A stretch of DNA of 64,000 nt from Pirellulales bacterium (GCA_019636345.1 JAHBXQ010000005.1:62001-126000); one strand, 5' to 3'; positions 9,218-19,303 are shown, counted from the stretch's first letter. Program-made: numbers and translations. The notes: generated by a model not told the origin, from the letters alone.

Positions 9218-12200
9218 ATGAAGAAGAAGCCCGCCTCGCATCGTCCCCTGCGCTTCGAGCCGCTGGAAGCACGCCAACTTCTGACCACGGTTTCGCTGGT
9301 CGCCAGCGCCGACACCTTCCTCCGCAGCGGCCAAAACAACGGCGCGGCAACCGTGCTCGATTCGCGGTTCAGCTTCGTCCCCTACATCCAGTTCGATCTG
9401 TCGACGCTCAACATCGACGAGATCAGCGCGGCGACGCTCACGGTCTCCAAGGTCGCCAGCGCGCGGAACGACTCAATCAACGGCGGCCGCTTCGCCGTTT
9501 ACGGTCTGGCCGACGTCGCGGGCAACACGCCGCAGAATTGGAGCGAAGCGACGCTCGTCGCGGGGATGAACTCGGGCGCCGAGTGGGTCGACGACGCCGC
9601 CCTCAACGGCATCGACCGCTCGCGGCTGGTCAGCCTCGACGCCGAGGACGGCGCCAACGTCACCGAGATCATCGTCAACGGGACCGACGTCCCGCAGATG
9701 CTCACGGGACCCGATCTGATCGCGTTTCTGAATTCGCGGGTCGACGACAACGGGCTGGCGACGTTCGTCATTCCCGTCGAGGCGACCGGCGGCCTCGGCT
9801 ACGGTCTTGCGAGCAAGGAGCACGCCAACGAAATCTTGCGCCCCAAGCTGGAACTGACCTTCACGGAAAAAGCCGAAGACCCCGAGAATCCGCCGCCCCC
9901 CGTCGCGACTCCTCCCCGGCAGGTCGAGGCGCTCGACCGGGGCATGGTCGCGGTCCGCCGCGCAACCTCGCAGGTCTATGTCGGCTGGCGCATGCTGGCG
10001 ACCGACCCGGCCGACGTCGCGTTCAACCTCTATCGCTCGGCCAACGGCGGCGCCCCGGTCAAGCTCAATGCGACTCCGCTCGTGCAGACGACCGACTTCG
10101 TCGACACGACCGCCTCGCTCTCGGCGACGAACACGTACTTCGTCCGGCCGGTGATCGCCGGCGTCGAGCTGGCCGCGAACGGTTCGCACACGCTGCCGGC
10201 CAACTCGCCCGTGCAGCAATTCCTCAACGTGCCCCTGCAGATTCCCGCGGGAGGGACGACCCCCGACGGCGTCGAGTACACATACAACGCCAACGACGCC
10301 AGCGTCGGCGATCTCGACGGCGACGGCCAATACGAAATCATCCTCAAGTGGGACCCGTCGAACTCCAAGGACAACTCCCAGTCGGGCTACACCGGCAACG
10401 TCTACATCGACGCGTACAAGCTGGACGGGACCCTGATGTGGCGGATCGATCTGGGGCGGAACATTCGCGCCGGGGCTCACTACACGCAGTTGCTCGTCTA
10501 CGACTTCGACGGCGACGGCAAGGCCGAGGTCGTCATGAAGACCGCCCCCGGCACGATCGACGGCCAAGGAAACGACGTGCTGCTCGCCGGCCACTCGGCC
10601 AGCGCCGACTACCGCAACTCCAGCGGCTACATTCTCAGCGGTCCCGAGTATCTCACGGTCTTCAACGGCGAGACCGGCGCCGCGATGGCCACCGTCCCCT
10701 TTGAGCCGGCCCGGGGCTCCGCCTCGCAGTGGGGCGACACGTACGGCAACCGGGTCGATCGGTTCACCGCCGGGGTCGCCTACCTGGACGGCGAGCAGCC
10801 GAGCATCGTCTTCGGCCGCGGATACTACGGTCCGCAATCCAGCGGCGGGCAGGCCCGCAACGAAGTGACCGCCTACGACTTCCGCGACGGGCAGCTCACG
10901 CTGCGCTGGCACTTCAAGGCCGGCTACAACATCAACGGCAACATCAACGGCGAGTACGTCAGCCAGGGCGCCCACTCGCTGACCATCGGCGACGTCGACG
11001 GCGACGGGAAGGACGAGATCGTCTACGGCGCCGCGGTGATCAATCACGACGGGACGGGCCTGTACTCGACGACCTGGGGGCACGGCGACGCGCTGCACAT
11101 GTCGGACATGGACCCGTCGCGCCCCGGGCTGGAGATCTTCATGGTCCACGAGAGCCCGGGCAGCTACCAGGGCAACGGAGCCACGTTCCGCGACGCCGCG
11201 ACGGGCGAACTGATCTTCGGCATCCCGGCCACCAACGACGTCGGGCGCGGCGTGGCGGCCGACATCGATCCCAACTCGCCCGGCTACGAAATGTGGGCGA
11301 CGACCAGCGATCCCGACGGCGGGCCACGCTACGTCTACAGCGCCTCGGGACAGCAGCTGTATCAGACCCCGAGCAACATGTTCTACAACTTCCTGGTCTG
11401 GTGGGACGCCGATCTGTCGCGAGAGTTGCTCGACGGCACGACGATTTCGAAGTGGAACAGCCCCGGGCGGTCGAATTTCGACCTCGACCCGGCAACGGGC
11501 GGCACGCAGCAGTTCGCCCCGAACGCCGCGTCGAACAACGGCACCAAGAGCACCCCCGCCCTGGTGGCCGACATCCTGGGCGATTGGCGCGAGGAAGTGG
11601 TCTGGCGCCGCGGCGACAACACGGCGCTGATGATCTTCACGACCGTCATTCCGTCGACGACCCGCCTGACGACGCTGATGCACGACACGCAGTACCGCAC
11701 GGCGATCGCTTGGCAGAACGGCGGGTACAACCAGCCCCCCCATCCCAGCTTTTTCCTGGGGACCGGCATGGCCCCGCCCCCCACGCCGAACATCTACGCC
11801 GCCGCGGCGAATCCCCTGCTGGCGGCCGACTTCAACCAGGACGGCGCCGTCGACGGAGCGGACCTTGGCGCCTGGGGACAGACCTACGGCATGACGACCA
11901 CGCACGGCTTCCTGCCGGGCGACGCCGACGGCGATCAGGTCGTCACGGGGTCCGACTTCCTGGCGTGGCAGCGCAGTTTCGGACAATCGAGCGTCGCGGC
12001 GGCGGTCGCCTCCGCGACGGCGCCGCCCGCGCTGGTCGATGAAGCATTCGCCACGCTGGCCGGCGACGGCCTCCCCGGCAGCGCCGACGACGAGGCGACC
12101 GAGGCCGAGCTTGCCGGAGACTTGATCGCCGTCGCTGCGGCGTACGACGACGGCTCGTCCGGCGACGAATCCGCGGACGAGGAAGCTGCCCGCCGCCGCC

Positions 12201-12340
12201 GGAGAAGCGACGTCGGCGTCTCCACGCTCCGCGCCGGTCGACTCCGCTGCGAATCGCCGGACGCCGACTCCGAGGAGTTCCAAAGTGCGGGAGTCGCGGG
12301 CAATTTCAGGTCGTTCGTTTCAACTGGGCGTCACCAATGA
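9218..12340 (+). CDS. multidomain PL11 rhamnogalacturonan lyase (LEPR-XLL, CBM96-like, dockerin-like)
   Basis: 1040 aa from ATG 9218. The N-terminus carries RFEPLEARQLL, a planctomycete LEPR-XLL-type motif. Residues about 27-215 (SLVASADTFLRSG, YIQFDLSTLN) resemble the DNRLRE/CBM96 carbohydrate-binding beta-sandwich. From about residue 230 the PL11 catalytic part follows: RQVEALDRGMVAVRR, DASVGDLDGDGQYEIILKW, AGAHYTQLLVYDFDGDG, GDVDGDGKDEIVYG and AWQNGGYNQPPHPSFF. The C-terminus has two dockerin-like calcium segments (ADFNQDGAVDGADLGAW and GSDFLAWQRSFGQ) and then an Asp/Glu/Ala-rich tail without a PEP-CTERM helix. Its stop overlaps the next PL11 start by 4 bp (ATGA), so the two are coupled. 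Likely an extracellular RG-I lyase. Confidence 0.9.
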   Translation: MKKKPASHRPLRFEPLEARQLLTTVSLVASADTFLRSGQNNGAATVLDSRFSFVPYIQFDLSTLNIDEISAATLTVSKVASARNDSINGGRFAVYGLADVAGNTPQNWSEATLVAGMNSGAEWVDDAALNGIDRSRLVSLDAEDGANVTEIIVNGTDVPQMLTGPDLIAFLNSRVDDNGLATFVIPVEATGGLGYGLASKEHANEILRPKLELTFTEKAEDPENPPPPVATPPRQVEALDRGMVAVRRATSQVYVGWRMLATDPADVAFNLYRSANGGAPVKLNATPLVQTTDFVDTTASLSATNTYFVRPVIAGVELAANGSHTLPANSPVQQFLNVPLQIPAGGTTPDGVEYTYNANDASVGDLDGDGQYEIILKWDPSNSKDNSQSGYTGNVYIDAYKLDGTLMWRIDLGRNIRAGAHYTQLLVYDFDGDGKAEVVMKTAPGTIDGQGNDVLLAGHSASADYRNSSGYILSGPEYLTVFNGETGAAMATVPFEPARGSASQWGDTYGNRVDRFTAGVAYLDGEQPSIVFGRGYYGPQSSGGQARNEVTAYDFRDGQLTLRWHFKAGYNINGNINGEYVSQGAHSLTIGDVDGDGKDEIVYGAAVINHDGTGLYSTTWGHGDALHMSDMDPSRPGLEIFMVHESPGSYQGNGATFRDAATGELIFGIPATNDVGRGVAADIDPNSPGYEMWATTSDPDGGPRYVYSASGQQLYQTPSNMFYNFLVWWDADLSRELLDGTTISKWNSPGRSNFDLDPATGGTQQFAPNAASNNGTKSTPALVADILGDWREEVVWRRGDNTALMIFTTVIPSTTRLTTLMHDTQYRTAIAWQNGGYNQPPHPSFFLGTGMAPPPTPNIYAAAANPLLAADFNQDGAVDGADLGAWGQTYGMTTTHGFLPGDADGDQVVTGSDFLAWQRSFGQSSVAAAVASATAPPALVDEAFATLAGDGLPGSADDEATEAELAGDLIAVAAAYDDGSSGDESADEEAARRRRRSDVGVSTLRAGRLRCESPDADSEEFQSAGVAGNFRSFVSTGRHQ

Positions 12341-15300
12341 AGACAACTCCCGTCTCCTTGTTCGGGAGACAGCCCAAGCGGCATCGGCCGGCGGATCGTC
12401 GGCCGCGGATCGAGTCGCTCGAAAGTCGCTGTCTGCTGAGCGCCGTCACGCTGTTGCCGACGGCCGACACGTACACCCGCGCCGGGGTCAACGCCGGCTC
12501 GGCCACGACGCTCGAAACCCGCGACCTCAACGGCGCGGGAGGCGACTACATGGCCTACCTGCGGTTCGATCTCTCGGGGGTCGATCTCACGGGAATCACC
12601 AACGCCTACTTCAATCTGCAAAAAGTCGGCGGGGCGATCATCAACTCCGACCGCTTCGACGTGTTCGGGCTCGCCGACCTCCCCGGAAACACGCCGCAGA
12701 ATTGGAACGAAGCGACGCTGGCGAATTCCGGCTTGGGGCTCGAGTACACGACCACCGGCGGCAACTACCTCGACACGACGCGCGTGGTCAACCTCAGCAG
12801 CGAGGGGATCGGCGGAGCCGACGTCATCGAGCAGGTCACATCAAGCGGCAAGTCGCAGTTTCTGTTCGGCGTCGATCTGGTGAACTTCCTCAAGGACCGC
12901 CAAGCCGCCGGCGGGCTGGCGACCCTGATCGTGCTGGTCGACGCCGGCGCCAATCGGGATCTCGTCTACGGTTCGCGCGAGAACCCCGACCCGAGTCTGC
13001 GGCCGACCCTGCGCCTGGAATTCCTCCCCCCGTCGCCGGAGACGCCGGTCGTGCTGCCGCGACAGGTCGACTATCTCGACCGCGGGCTGATCGCCCTCCG
13101 CCGCGCCGGCAACCAGGTCTACCTCGGTTGGCGGATGCTGGGTACGGACCCGACCGACGTCAGCTTCAACGTCTACCGCTCGGCCAACGGCGGCGCGGCG
13201 GTGAAGCTCAACGCGACGCCGATCACGAACTCGACGAACTACGTCGACACGACCTTCAACGCCGCGGCGACCAACGCTTACTTCGTCCGACCGATCCTCG
13301 GCGGAGTCGAACAGCCCCCCAGCGAGACGTTCACGCTTGTCGCGAACGCGCCGACACGGCAGTACCTGAATCTGCCGCTGCAAATTCCCCCCGGCGGCCA
13401 GCAGCCTGATGCGGCCAACCCCGGGCAGTTCGTCAACTACTCCTACACGGCCAACGACGCCAGCGTCGGCGACCTGGACGGCGACGGACAGTACGAAATC
13501 ATCCTCAAGTGGATGCCCACGAACGAAGCCCACGCCGGAGTCGCGGGGTTCTCCGGCCCGATGATCTTCGACGCCTACAAGCTCGACGGCACGCTCTTGT
13601 GGCGGATTAACCTGGGGGTCAACATCCGCGCGGCGCCGCAGTACAGCCCCTTTCTCGTCTACGACTTCGACGGCGACGGCAAGGCCGAGTTCGTCTCGCG
13701 CACCATGCCGGGGACGATCGACGGCCTCGGCGTCCCCGTCATCCTGCCGGGCGACGATCCGAACGCCGACTACCGCAACAGTTCGGGCCGAATTCTCACG
13801 GGCCCCGAGTACCTCACCGTCTTCAACGGCGAGACCGGCGCCGCGATGGCGACGATCCCGTTCTTGCCCGATCGGCAGAACATCGCCTCGTGGGGAGACG
13901 ACTACGGCCATCGGGGCGAGAGCCTGTCGATGACGCCGGCGTACCTCGACGGCTCGCGTCCCAGCATCGTCGTCGGGCGCGGGATCTACGGACCGTTCAA
14001 TCAGAACTTCGCCGCTCGCAACGAACTGGCCGCCTGGGATTGGCGCGACGGTCAGTTGATCCCGGTGTGGCACTTCCAGGCCGACGTCGGGATCAACGAC
14101 GTCAACAGCGAATTCATCGGCCAAGGGACCCATGGCATTTCGGTCGCCGACGTCGACGGCGACGGGCGCGACGAAATCGTCTTCGGCGCCATGGTCGTCG
14201 ACCACGACGGGACGGGGCTCTACTCGACCGGCCGCGGGCACGGCGACGCCCTGCACGTTTCCGACATGGACCTGTCGAATCCGGGGCTGGAAATCTTCAT
14301 GCCGCACGAGAGCACCTCGATCGGCAATCATACGGCCTCGACCCTTCGCGACGCGGCGACCGGGCGGATCCTGGCGGCGCCGTTGGTGTCGCCGGCCGAC
14401 GTGGCGGCGGGCAATTTTCCCGACGTCGGCCGCGGCGCGGCGATGGACATCGACCCCAACCACCCGGGGTACGAATTCTGGAACAGCTACAGCCCGAGCA
14501 TTTACAACGCCCAAGGCGTGCCGATCTACGCCAAGCCGGCGAACATGCACACGAATTTCGGCGTGTGGTGGGACGCCGACCTGCTGCGCGAGACGCTCGA
14601 CGGCACGACGATCGGCGACTGGAACTACACGACCGCCGGGCGGACGAACCTCGTCTCGTTCGCCAACAGCGGCATCAACAACACCTCGGCCCTGTCGTCG
14701 AACAACGGCACCAAGGCCACCCCGGCGTTTTCGGGCGACATCCTGGGCGATTGGCGCGAGGAGGTCATTTGGCGCACCAGCGACAACACGGCTCTGCAGA
14801 TCTGGTCGACCACCATCGTCACGACCGAGAAGCTGTACACGCTGGCGCACGACACGCAGTACCGCTCGGCGCTGGCCTGGCAGAACGTGGGGTACAACCA
14901 GCCGCCCCACCCGAGCTTTTTTCTGGGGGCGGGAATGGCGCCCCAGTCGGCCCCGCTGGTCTACATGCCAACCCCCAACGGCCCCGCTGCGGGCGATTTC
15001 AACGGCGACGCTGCGGTCGACGGGGACGATTTGGCCCTCTGGTCGGCGTTCTACGGCCAAGCCGGCGGGGGCGTTCAACCTGCCGACGCCGATGGGGACG
15101 GCTTGGTCGCCGGAGGGGACTTCCTCGCCTGGCAGCGGGGATTCGGCACGAATCTGGCCGTGCCGGCCGTCGTCGCAGCCGCCAGCCCGGCGACGATCGA
15201 CGAGCCGCTCGCCGCTCCGACGCTGGCGAGTTTGGCCCTGGAAGCTGAATTGCAAATCGGCCGCGGCGAGGCCGACGGGCCCCGCTCTACGAAAAATGCG

Positions 15301-15513
15301 CCCCTCAGCGACCGGTTCGCCAACCAGCCGGGCCAACCCCTTGGCCCCGGCCGCCGTGAAGCGCTCGCTGTCATTGACGACGCATGCGAAGAGCACCGCC
15401 GGCACTGGCCGACGACCGGTCGCCCGGACGCTCATGATCGAACTGATCCCGAGTCGCTGGATTTCGTTTTTCAGGAGATTGAAGAACTGAAAAGGGCGTT
15501 TCGCGAGCGCTGA
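12337..15513 (+). CDS. second multidomain PL11 rhamnogalacturonan lyase
   Basis: 1058 aa, a paralogue of the gene directly upstream with the same order: LEPR-XLL-like RIESLESRCLLS, a DNRLRE/CBM96-like domain (TLLPTADTYTRAGVNAG), a linker, and the PL11 catalytic domain (RQVDYLDRGLIALRR, DASVGDLDGDGQYEIILKW, VADVDGDGRDEIVFGA, AWQNVGYNQPPHPSFF). Two dockerin-like loops (GDFNGDAAVDGDDLALW and GGDFLAWQRGFGT) follow. The last 90 or so residues have no recognisable domain and no PEP-CTERM helix. ATG 12337 overlaps the upstream TGA (ATGA), indicating translational coupling. The duplicate has diverged, for example GVNIRAAPQYSPFLVYDFDG where the paralogue has GAHYTQ, so substrate or mode may differ. 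Confidence 0.9.
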   Translation: MKTTPVSLFGRQPKRHRPADRRPRIESLESRCLLSAVTLLPTADTYTRAGVNAGSATTLETRDLNGAGGDYMAYLRFDLSGVDLTGITNAYFNLQKVGGAIINSDRFDVFGLADLPGNTPQNWNEATLANSGLGLEYTTTGGNYLDTTRVVNLSSEGIGGADVIEQVTSSGKSQFLFGVDLVNFLKDRQAAGGLATLIVLVDAGANRDLVYGSRENPDPSLRPTLRLEFLPPSPETPVVLPRQVDYLDRGLIALRRAGNQVYLGWRMLGTDPTDVSFNVYRSANGGAAVKLNATPITNSTNYVDTTFNAAATNAYFVRPILGGVEQPPSETFTLVANAPTRQYLNLPLQIPPGGQQPDAANPGQFVNYSYTANDASVGDLDGDGQYEIILKWMPTNEAHAGVAGFSGPMIFDAYKLDGTLLWRINLGVNIRAAPQYSPFLVYDFDGDGKAEFVSRTMPGTIDGLGVPVILPGDDPNADYRNSSGRILTGPEYLTVFNGETGAAMATIPFLPDRQNIASWGDDYGHRGESLSMTPAYLDGSRPSIVVGRGIYGPFNQNFAARNELAAWDWRDGQLIPVWHFQADVGINDVNSEFIGQGTHGISVADVDGDGRDEIVFGAMVVDHDGTGLYSTGRGHGDALHVSDMDLSNPGLEIFMPHESTSIGNHTASTLRDAATGRILAAPLVSPADVAAGNFPDVGRGAAMDIDPNHPGYEFWNSYSPSIYNAQGVPIYAKPANMHTNFGVWWDADLLRETLDGTTIGDWNYTTAGRTNLVSFANSGINNTSALSSNNGTKATPAFSGDILGDWREEVIWRTSDNTALQIWSTTIVTTEKLYTLAHDTQYRSALAWQNVGYNQPPHPSFFLGAGMAPQSAPLVYMPTPNGPAAGDFNGDAAVDGDDLALWSAFYGQAGGGVQPADADGDGLVAGGDFLAWQRGFGTNLAVPAVVAAASPATIDEPLAAPTLASLALEAELQIGRGEADGPRSTKNAPLSDRFANQPGQPLGPGRREALAVIDDACEEHRRHWPTTGRPDAHDRTDPESLDFVFQEIEELKRAFRER

Positions 15514-15668
15514 CACGAGCCTGCAGAAAATGCGTGACGAAACATCGCGATTACGCACGACGCCGTGACAGATTTTGCGCGGATATGCCAGGCTCGCGCG
15601 GGGCAGGAACGACACAGGTCCGATTTCACGCAAGGCCCGGTCGATTAGACGCAAGTCGCTCAAATCTA

Positions 15669-15696
15669 TTGACTTACGAATTCGTTTCAATACAGT
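15669..15696 (+). promoter_or_regulatory. candidate sigma-70 type promoter
   Basis: TTGACT at 15669-15674, a 16-bp spacer, and TACAGT at 15691-15696 in a locally AT-rich stretch. A short inverted repeat AAACT-CC-AGTTT follows immediately at the expected transcription start, where an operator could sit. It would give a leader of about 300 nt for the downstream PEP-CTERM gene. Consensus match only. Confidence 0.45.
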
Positions 15697-15859
15697 AAAC
15701 TCCAGTTTGAGTGCGCGGCTTATAGCAGTCGCAACGCAAAAACGGGGCAGCGGCGACCGTCGTTCCGCCTGATCGAGTAACGACAACCAAGCGCCGTTCT
15801 CGGCGCCTTTTCCCCTTCTCAGTTCGCAACTTTTTCCCACGGTGCGTTTGCAACGATCG

Positions 15860-15877
15860 GGCCTTGTCATCAAGGCC
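15860..15877 (+). promoter_or_regulatory. leader hairpin upstream of PEP-CTERM gene
   Basis: GGCCTTG (15860-15866), loop TCAT, CAAGGCC (15871-15877): a perfect 7-bp stem about 130 nt before the ATG at 16008. No T-tract follows, so it is more likely an mRNA leader structure than a terminator. No known riboswitch was recognised. Confidence 0.35.
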
Positions 15878-16007
15878 TGAACTCATGCGAATCGTCCGCG
15901 CCGCGACTTCGCGGCCAACAAGTCGCCACGCCCCCCCGTCGAGCGACCGGTCACTGATCGGTTCGTCGCCCCTATCGTCGCTTACTTCGAGCCGGGAGCC
16001 TCACTTC

Positions 16008-19000
16008 ATGCGATCACACCAACGTCTCCGAATCGTCCTGTCGATGTCGGCAATCTTGCTGACGGTCCACGCCAGTCTCGCAACCGCCGCCACGTGGACG
16101 ACCAACGGCGGCGGCAACTACGCCGACTCCGGCAACTGGAGCGGGGGAGTTCCGAACGCCGCCGGCGCCATTGCCGATTTCAGCACGCTCAACTTCAACG
16201 GGGACAATTCCGTCACGCTCGACGGGTTGAGCCCGACCCTCGGCTCGCTGCTGTTCGGAGATACGGACAACGCCGGAAGCCCGACCAGTTGGGAACTTCG
16301 CACAAACGACGATCCGTTGCCGACGATCACGCTCGACAACAACGCCAGCAGCCCGGTGATCACCGTCAACCCGCTCGGCCCGACCGGCGGCGGCTTCGAC
16401 GATGCTTACATCGGCGTCCAACTGGCGGGGACGAACGGGTTCACGAAGAACGGCGCCGGGACATTGACCATCGGCGCCCCGGCCGCGGGCCTCACGGGCC
16501 CGATCCTGTTGAACGCCGGTACTTTGCGGATTCGGGACGCCGGAACCTACGCCGGCGGCACGGCGCCGATCACGATGGCCAACGGCACGACACTGGAATC
16601 CGGGATCAACGGGTTCTTCTTCACCGGCGTCTCGCTCGCCAGCGGCGCCAACGCAACGATCAAACTGCTCGGCAACAGCGGTACCGTACAGCATGTCTCG
16701 AGCCCAGGGGCCGGCGAGACGCTCAATCTGGAATTCGCCGGCACTGGCGTCTATACGGCCCAGGGCAACGGTTGGTCGACCGGCACGTTGGCCAACGTCA
16801 ACGTGACGGGGCTCAGCGAAGCGGGCCCCAGCCAATTCCGGCTGCGGATCAATCGTCCCGCTCCGGAGAACTTCAATGCCAACGCATTTGAGGCCGCAAA
16901 CGTCAACCTCGTCAATGCGCGGGTGTTCGCAGTCACCAATAGCCAGGGGAACAACGTTCCGATGGCCTCGCTGACCGGGGACGCGACGTCGGTTCTCGCC
17001 GGCGGAAACAGCGGCACGGCCGTCCGCTACATCATCGGCAGCAACAATCAAAGCACGACCTTCGCCGGCACCATCGACGGGCTCGGCGGGCTGTCAATTG
17101 ACAAGGTGGGCACGGGTACGCTCACCCTGTCGGGCGGCGTCAACGAAACGAATTCTCCCGTCCTGTCGCAACCCACGACGAACTTCGCCCGCGAAGCGGG
17201 GGTGATTCGCGTTTCGTCCGGCACACTGGCCACCAGCGGAACGTTCGACCACTTCAAGGGGGGGCAGACGACGTATAAGACCACCGTCAACGTCCTGCCG
17301 GGAGCCGTGCTCGACGTCTCCGGCTCGACCAATACGTTCTACTCCGAGCCCTTGCAGCAATTCACCGGGGCGGGAACGATCCGCGGCGCGTTCAACCATC
17401 AGGCCGGGTTCATCAATCCGGCGGACGTCAGCATTGCGGGGACCAGCAACACCAACAACGTCGGCGGCGGGGCGATTACGGGCCTCACCAACAATCTGCA
17501 GCCGACCGCAGGCACGATCACCTTCGACGGCAATCTCAGCTTCAACGGCGGGACGATCGTCTATGACATGAACGCCACTCCCGGCGGCGACGACCTGATC
17601 GCCGTGACCGGGACGACCAACCTGGGGAGCGGCGGCACGATTCAGCCGAACTTCCTCGCCGGCGCTCCCGCCCCGGGACTGACCTACACGGTGCTCAACT
17701 CGGCCGGCGGCTTCAGCGGCAGCACGACCGGCTGGAACGTCGCTTGGTTCGGTCGCGGCACGGCCCCGACCGTGGTCACGAACGGCAACCTGCTGCAATT
17801 CACCACGACTGCCGTCGGGGCCGTCGGCGACGTGATCTGGACTGGCGCCAACAGCGCCAACTGGGACATTCAAACGACCCAAAACTGGACTCTCGGCGGT
17901 TCCCCCAACACCTACTTCGAGGGGGACAACGTCACGTTCAACGACACGGGCGCCAACACCGCCGTGAACGTCGCGGCTGCCGTGGCCCCCAGTTCGGTGC
18001 TCGTCAACGCCTCGACGAACAGCTACTCGTTCTCCGGTAGCCCGATCGTCGGAACCGGCGGACTCATCAAGCGAGGTTCGAGCACGTTGACGCTCAACTC
18101 GACCAACGGGTTCAGCGGCGCCGCGGTCATCGAGGCCGGAGCGGTCGTCTCCAACGCCGCGGGAGCCGTGGGAACGGGCGTTCTGGAACTGCAAACCAAT
18201 ACGACCCTGACTCGCACCAATTCGCTGGCGAACACCGCCGTCAACATCAACGGCACGGGAGTCGTGATCAACGACAACGGTTCGACGACCGACTTCGGCT
18301 TCCCGGCTCTGACCGGCTCGGGGAGCGTCACCTACACCCATGATCAACCGACTGCCACCAAGACCGTCTCGATGAACGCCTCGAACACGTTCTCCGGAAC
18401 GATCACGTTCGCGGCGCAAGATCCGGGCAGCTTCATCGCCATCCGGGCCGGCGGCGCCAACAACGACTTTCCCAACGCCGTCGTCAACATGACCCGGACC
18501 TCGTTCGCCAATCGCAACGGCGGGTCGGGCTTGGCCGTGTTCAGCTTCGGCGAACTGCACGGCGACGCCGACAGCAGCTTCGCGGGCTTCGGCGGCGGTT
18601 CGACCGCAGTCCCCAACGCCCAGTTTGAGATCGGCGGGTTGAACACCAACTCCGACTTCGCCGGCACGATCTCCGACGGCACGGGCGGCGGCGGGGCGGT
18701 GGCCGTTTCCAGCGTCCGTAAGATCGGCACGGGAACGCTGGTCCTGTCCGGCGCCAACACCTACACCGGCGACACGATCGTCGACGGCGGCACGCTTAGC
18801 ATCTCGCAGCCGTATCTCAACGGCGGCGCCGACGTGTACATCGCCACGGGCGCCGTACTGGATCTCAACTTTGGCGGGACCAACTTCATCGACTCGCTGT
18901 TCCTCGCCGGCGTGTCGCAGGCGATCGGCACCTACGGCGCCATCGGTTCCGGGGCGACGTTCCAAAGTTCGTTCTTCACGGGCACAGGCCTCCTGCAAGT

Positions 19001-19259
19001 GCAGACCGTGTTCACCCAACCGGGCGACTTTGACAACGACAGCGACGTGGACGGGGCGGACTTCCTGGCTTGGCAGCGCGGATTCCCCGGCACGTTCGAC
19101 GCGACCGATCTGGCCGATTGGCAAGCCAATTACGGCGTCGGCGTCCCCGCCGTCGCGGCGGCGGGAGGGGCCGTAGCCGGCGTCCCCGAACCGGGCGCCA
19201 TGCTGTTGGCCGCCGTCGGCGGGTTGGCTTGCCTGATCGTTCGCAAGCGATCGGCGTGA
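16008..19259 (+). CDS. PEP-CTERM protein with autotransporter-associated beta-strand repeats
   Basis: A large secreted surface protein of 1083 aa. ATG 16008 is chosen because it gives a clear signal peptide (VLSMSAILLTVHASLATAA) and has GGGAG about 10 nt upstream. WTTNGGGNYADSGNWSGGV begins a G8-like/autotransporter-type N-terminus, and GTGTLTLSGG, RGSSTLTLNSTNGFSG and GTGTLVLSGANTYTGDT are typical PATR repeats of a beta-helix stalk. GDFDNDSDVDGADFLAWQRG is the dockerin-like planctomycete segment, and VPEPGAMLLAAVGGLACLIV plus RKRSA is the PEP-CTERM sorting tail. No exosortase gene is in the window. Ligand and role are unknown; it probably contributes to the cell surface or matrix. Confidence 0.9.
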   Translation: MRSHQRLRIVLSMSAILLTVHASLATAATWTTNGGGNYADSGNWSGGVPNAAGAIADFSTLNFNGDNSVTLDGLSPTLGSLLFGDTDNAGSPTSWELRTNDDPLPTITLDNNASSPVITVNPLGPTGGGFDDAYIGVQLAGTNGFTKNGAGTLTIGAPAAGLTGPILLNAGTLRIRDAGTYAGGTAPITMANGTTLESGINGFFFTGVSLASGANATIKLLGNSGTVQHVSSPGAGETLNLEFAGTGVYTAQGNGWSTGTLANVNVTGLSEAGPSQFRLRINRPAPENFNANAFEAANVNLVNARVFAVTNSQGNNVPMASLTGDATSVLAGGNSGTAVRYIIGSNNQSTTFAGTIDGLGGLSIDKVGTGTLTLSGGVNETNSPVLSQPTTNFAREAGVIRVSSGTLATSGTFDHFKGGQTTYKTTVNVLPGAVLDVSGSTNTFYSEPLQQFTGAGTIRGAFNHQAGFINPADVSIAGTSNTNNVGGGAITGLTNNLQPTAGTITFDGNLSFNGGTIVYDMNATPGGDDLIAVTGTTNLGSGGTIQPNFLAGAPAPGLTYTVLNSAGGFSGSTTGWNVAWFGRGTAPTVVTNGNLLQFTTTAVGAVGDVIWTGANSANWDIQTTQNWTLGGSPNTYFEGDNVTFNDTGANTAVNVAAAVAPSSVLVNASTNSYSFSGSPIVGTGGLIKRGSSTLTLNSTNGFSGAAVIEAGAVVSNAAGAVGTGVLELQTNTTLTRTNSLANTAVNINGTGVVINDNGSTTDFGFPALTGSGSVTYTHDQPTATKTVSMNASNTFSGTITFAAQDPGSFIAIRAGGANNDFPNAVVNMTRTSFANRNGGSGLAVFSFGELHGDADSSFAGFGGGSTAVPNAQFEIGGLNTNSDFAGTISDGTGGGGAVAVSSVRKIGTGTLVLSGANTYTGDTIVDGGTLSISQPYLNGGADVYIATGAVLDLNFGGTNFIDSLFLAGVSQAIGTYGAIGSGATFQSSFFTGTGLLQVQTVFTQPGDFDNDSDVDGADFLAWQRGFPGTFDATDLADWQANYGVGVPAVAAAGGAVAGVPEPGAMLLAAVGGLACLIVRKRSA

Positions 19260-19303
19260 GCGTCCGACGCGAGTCGGACAAAGTGAAAAGGCGGCGACGC
19301 GCT

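Larger units (their letters stand above)
15514..16007 (+). other. AT-richer intergenic leader before the large PEP-CTERM gene
   Basis: 494 bp without a credible gene. It contains an AT-rich island with promoter-like hexamers (15669-15696), a 5-bp inverted repeat just behind it (AAACT CC AGTTT, 15697-15708) and a 7-bp hairpin at 15860-15877, all suggesting a long 5' leader for the gene starting at 16008. Confidence 0.5.

Noticed and set aside
8696-9334. Upstream extension of the rhamnosidase frame to 9334
   Set aside because: No signal-like or domain-like sequence, and it would overlap the divergent PL11 start; the GTG at 8695 opens a signal peptide.
12841-15873. A 1010-codon minus-strand open frame opposite the second PL11 gene, and a similar one at 9473-12283
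   Set aside because: Antisense shadows: low-complexity Arg/Val/Asp text, no start context, and the plus-strand frames encode full PL11 lyases.
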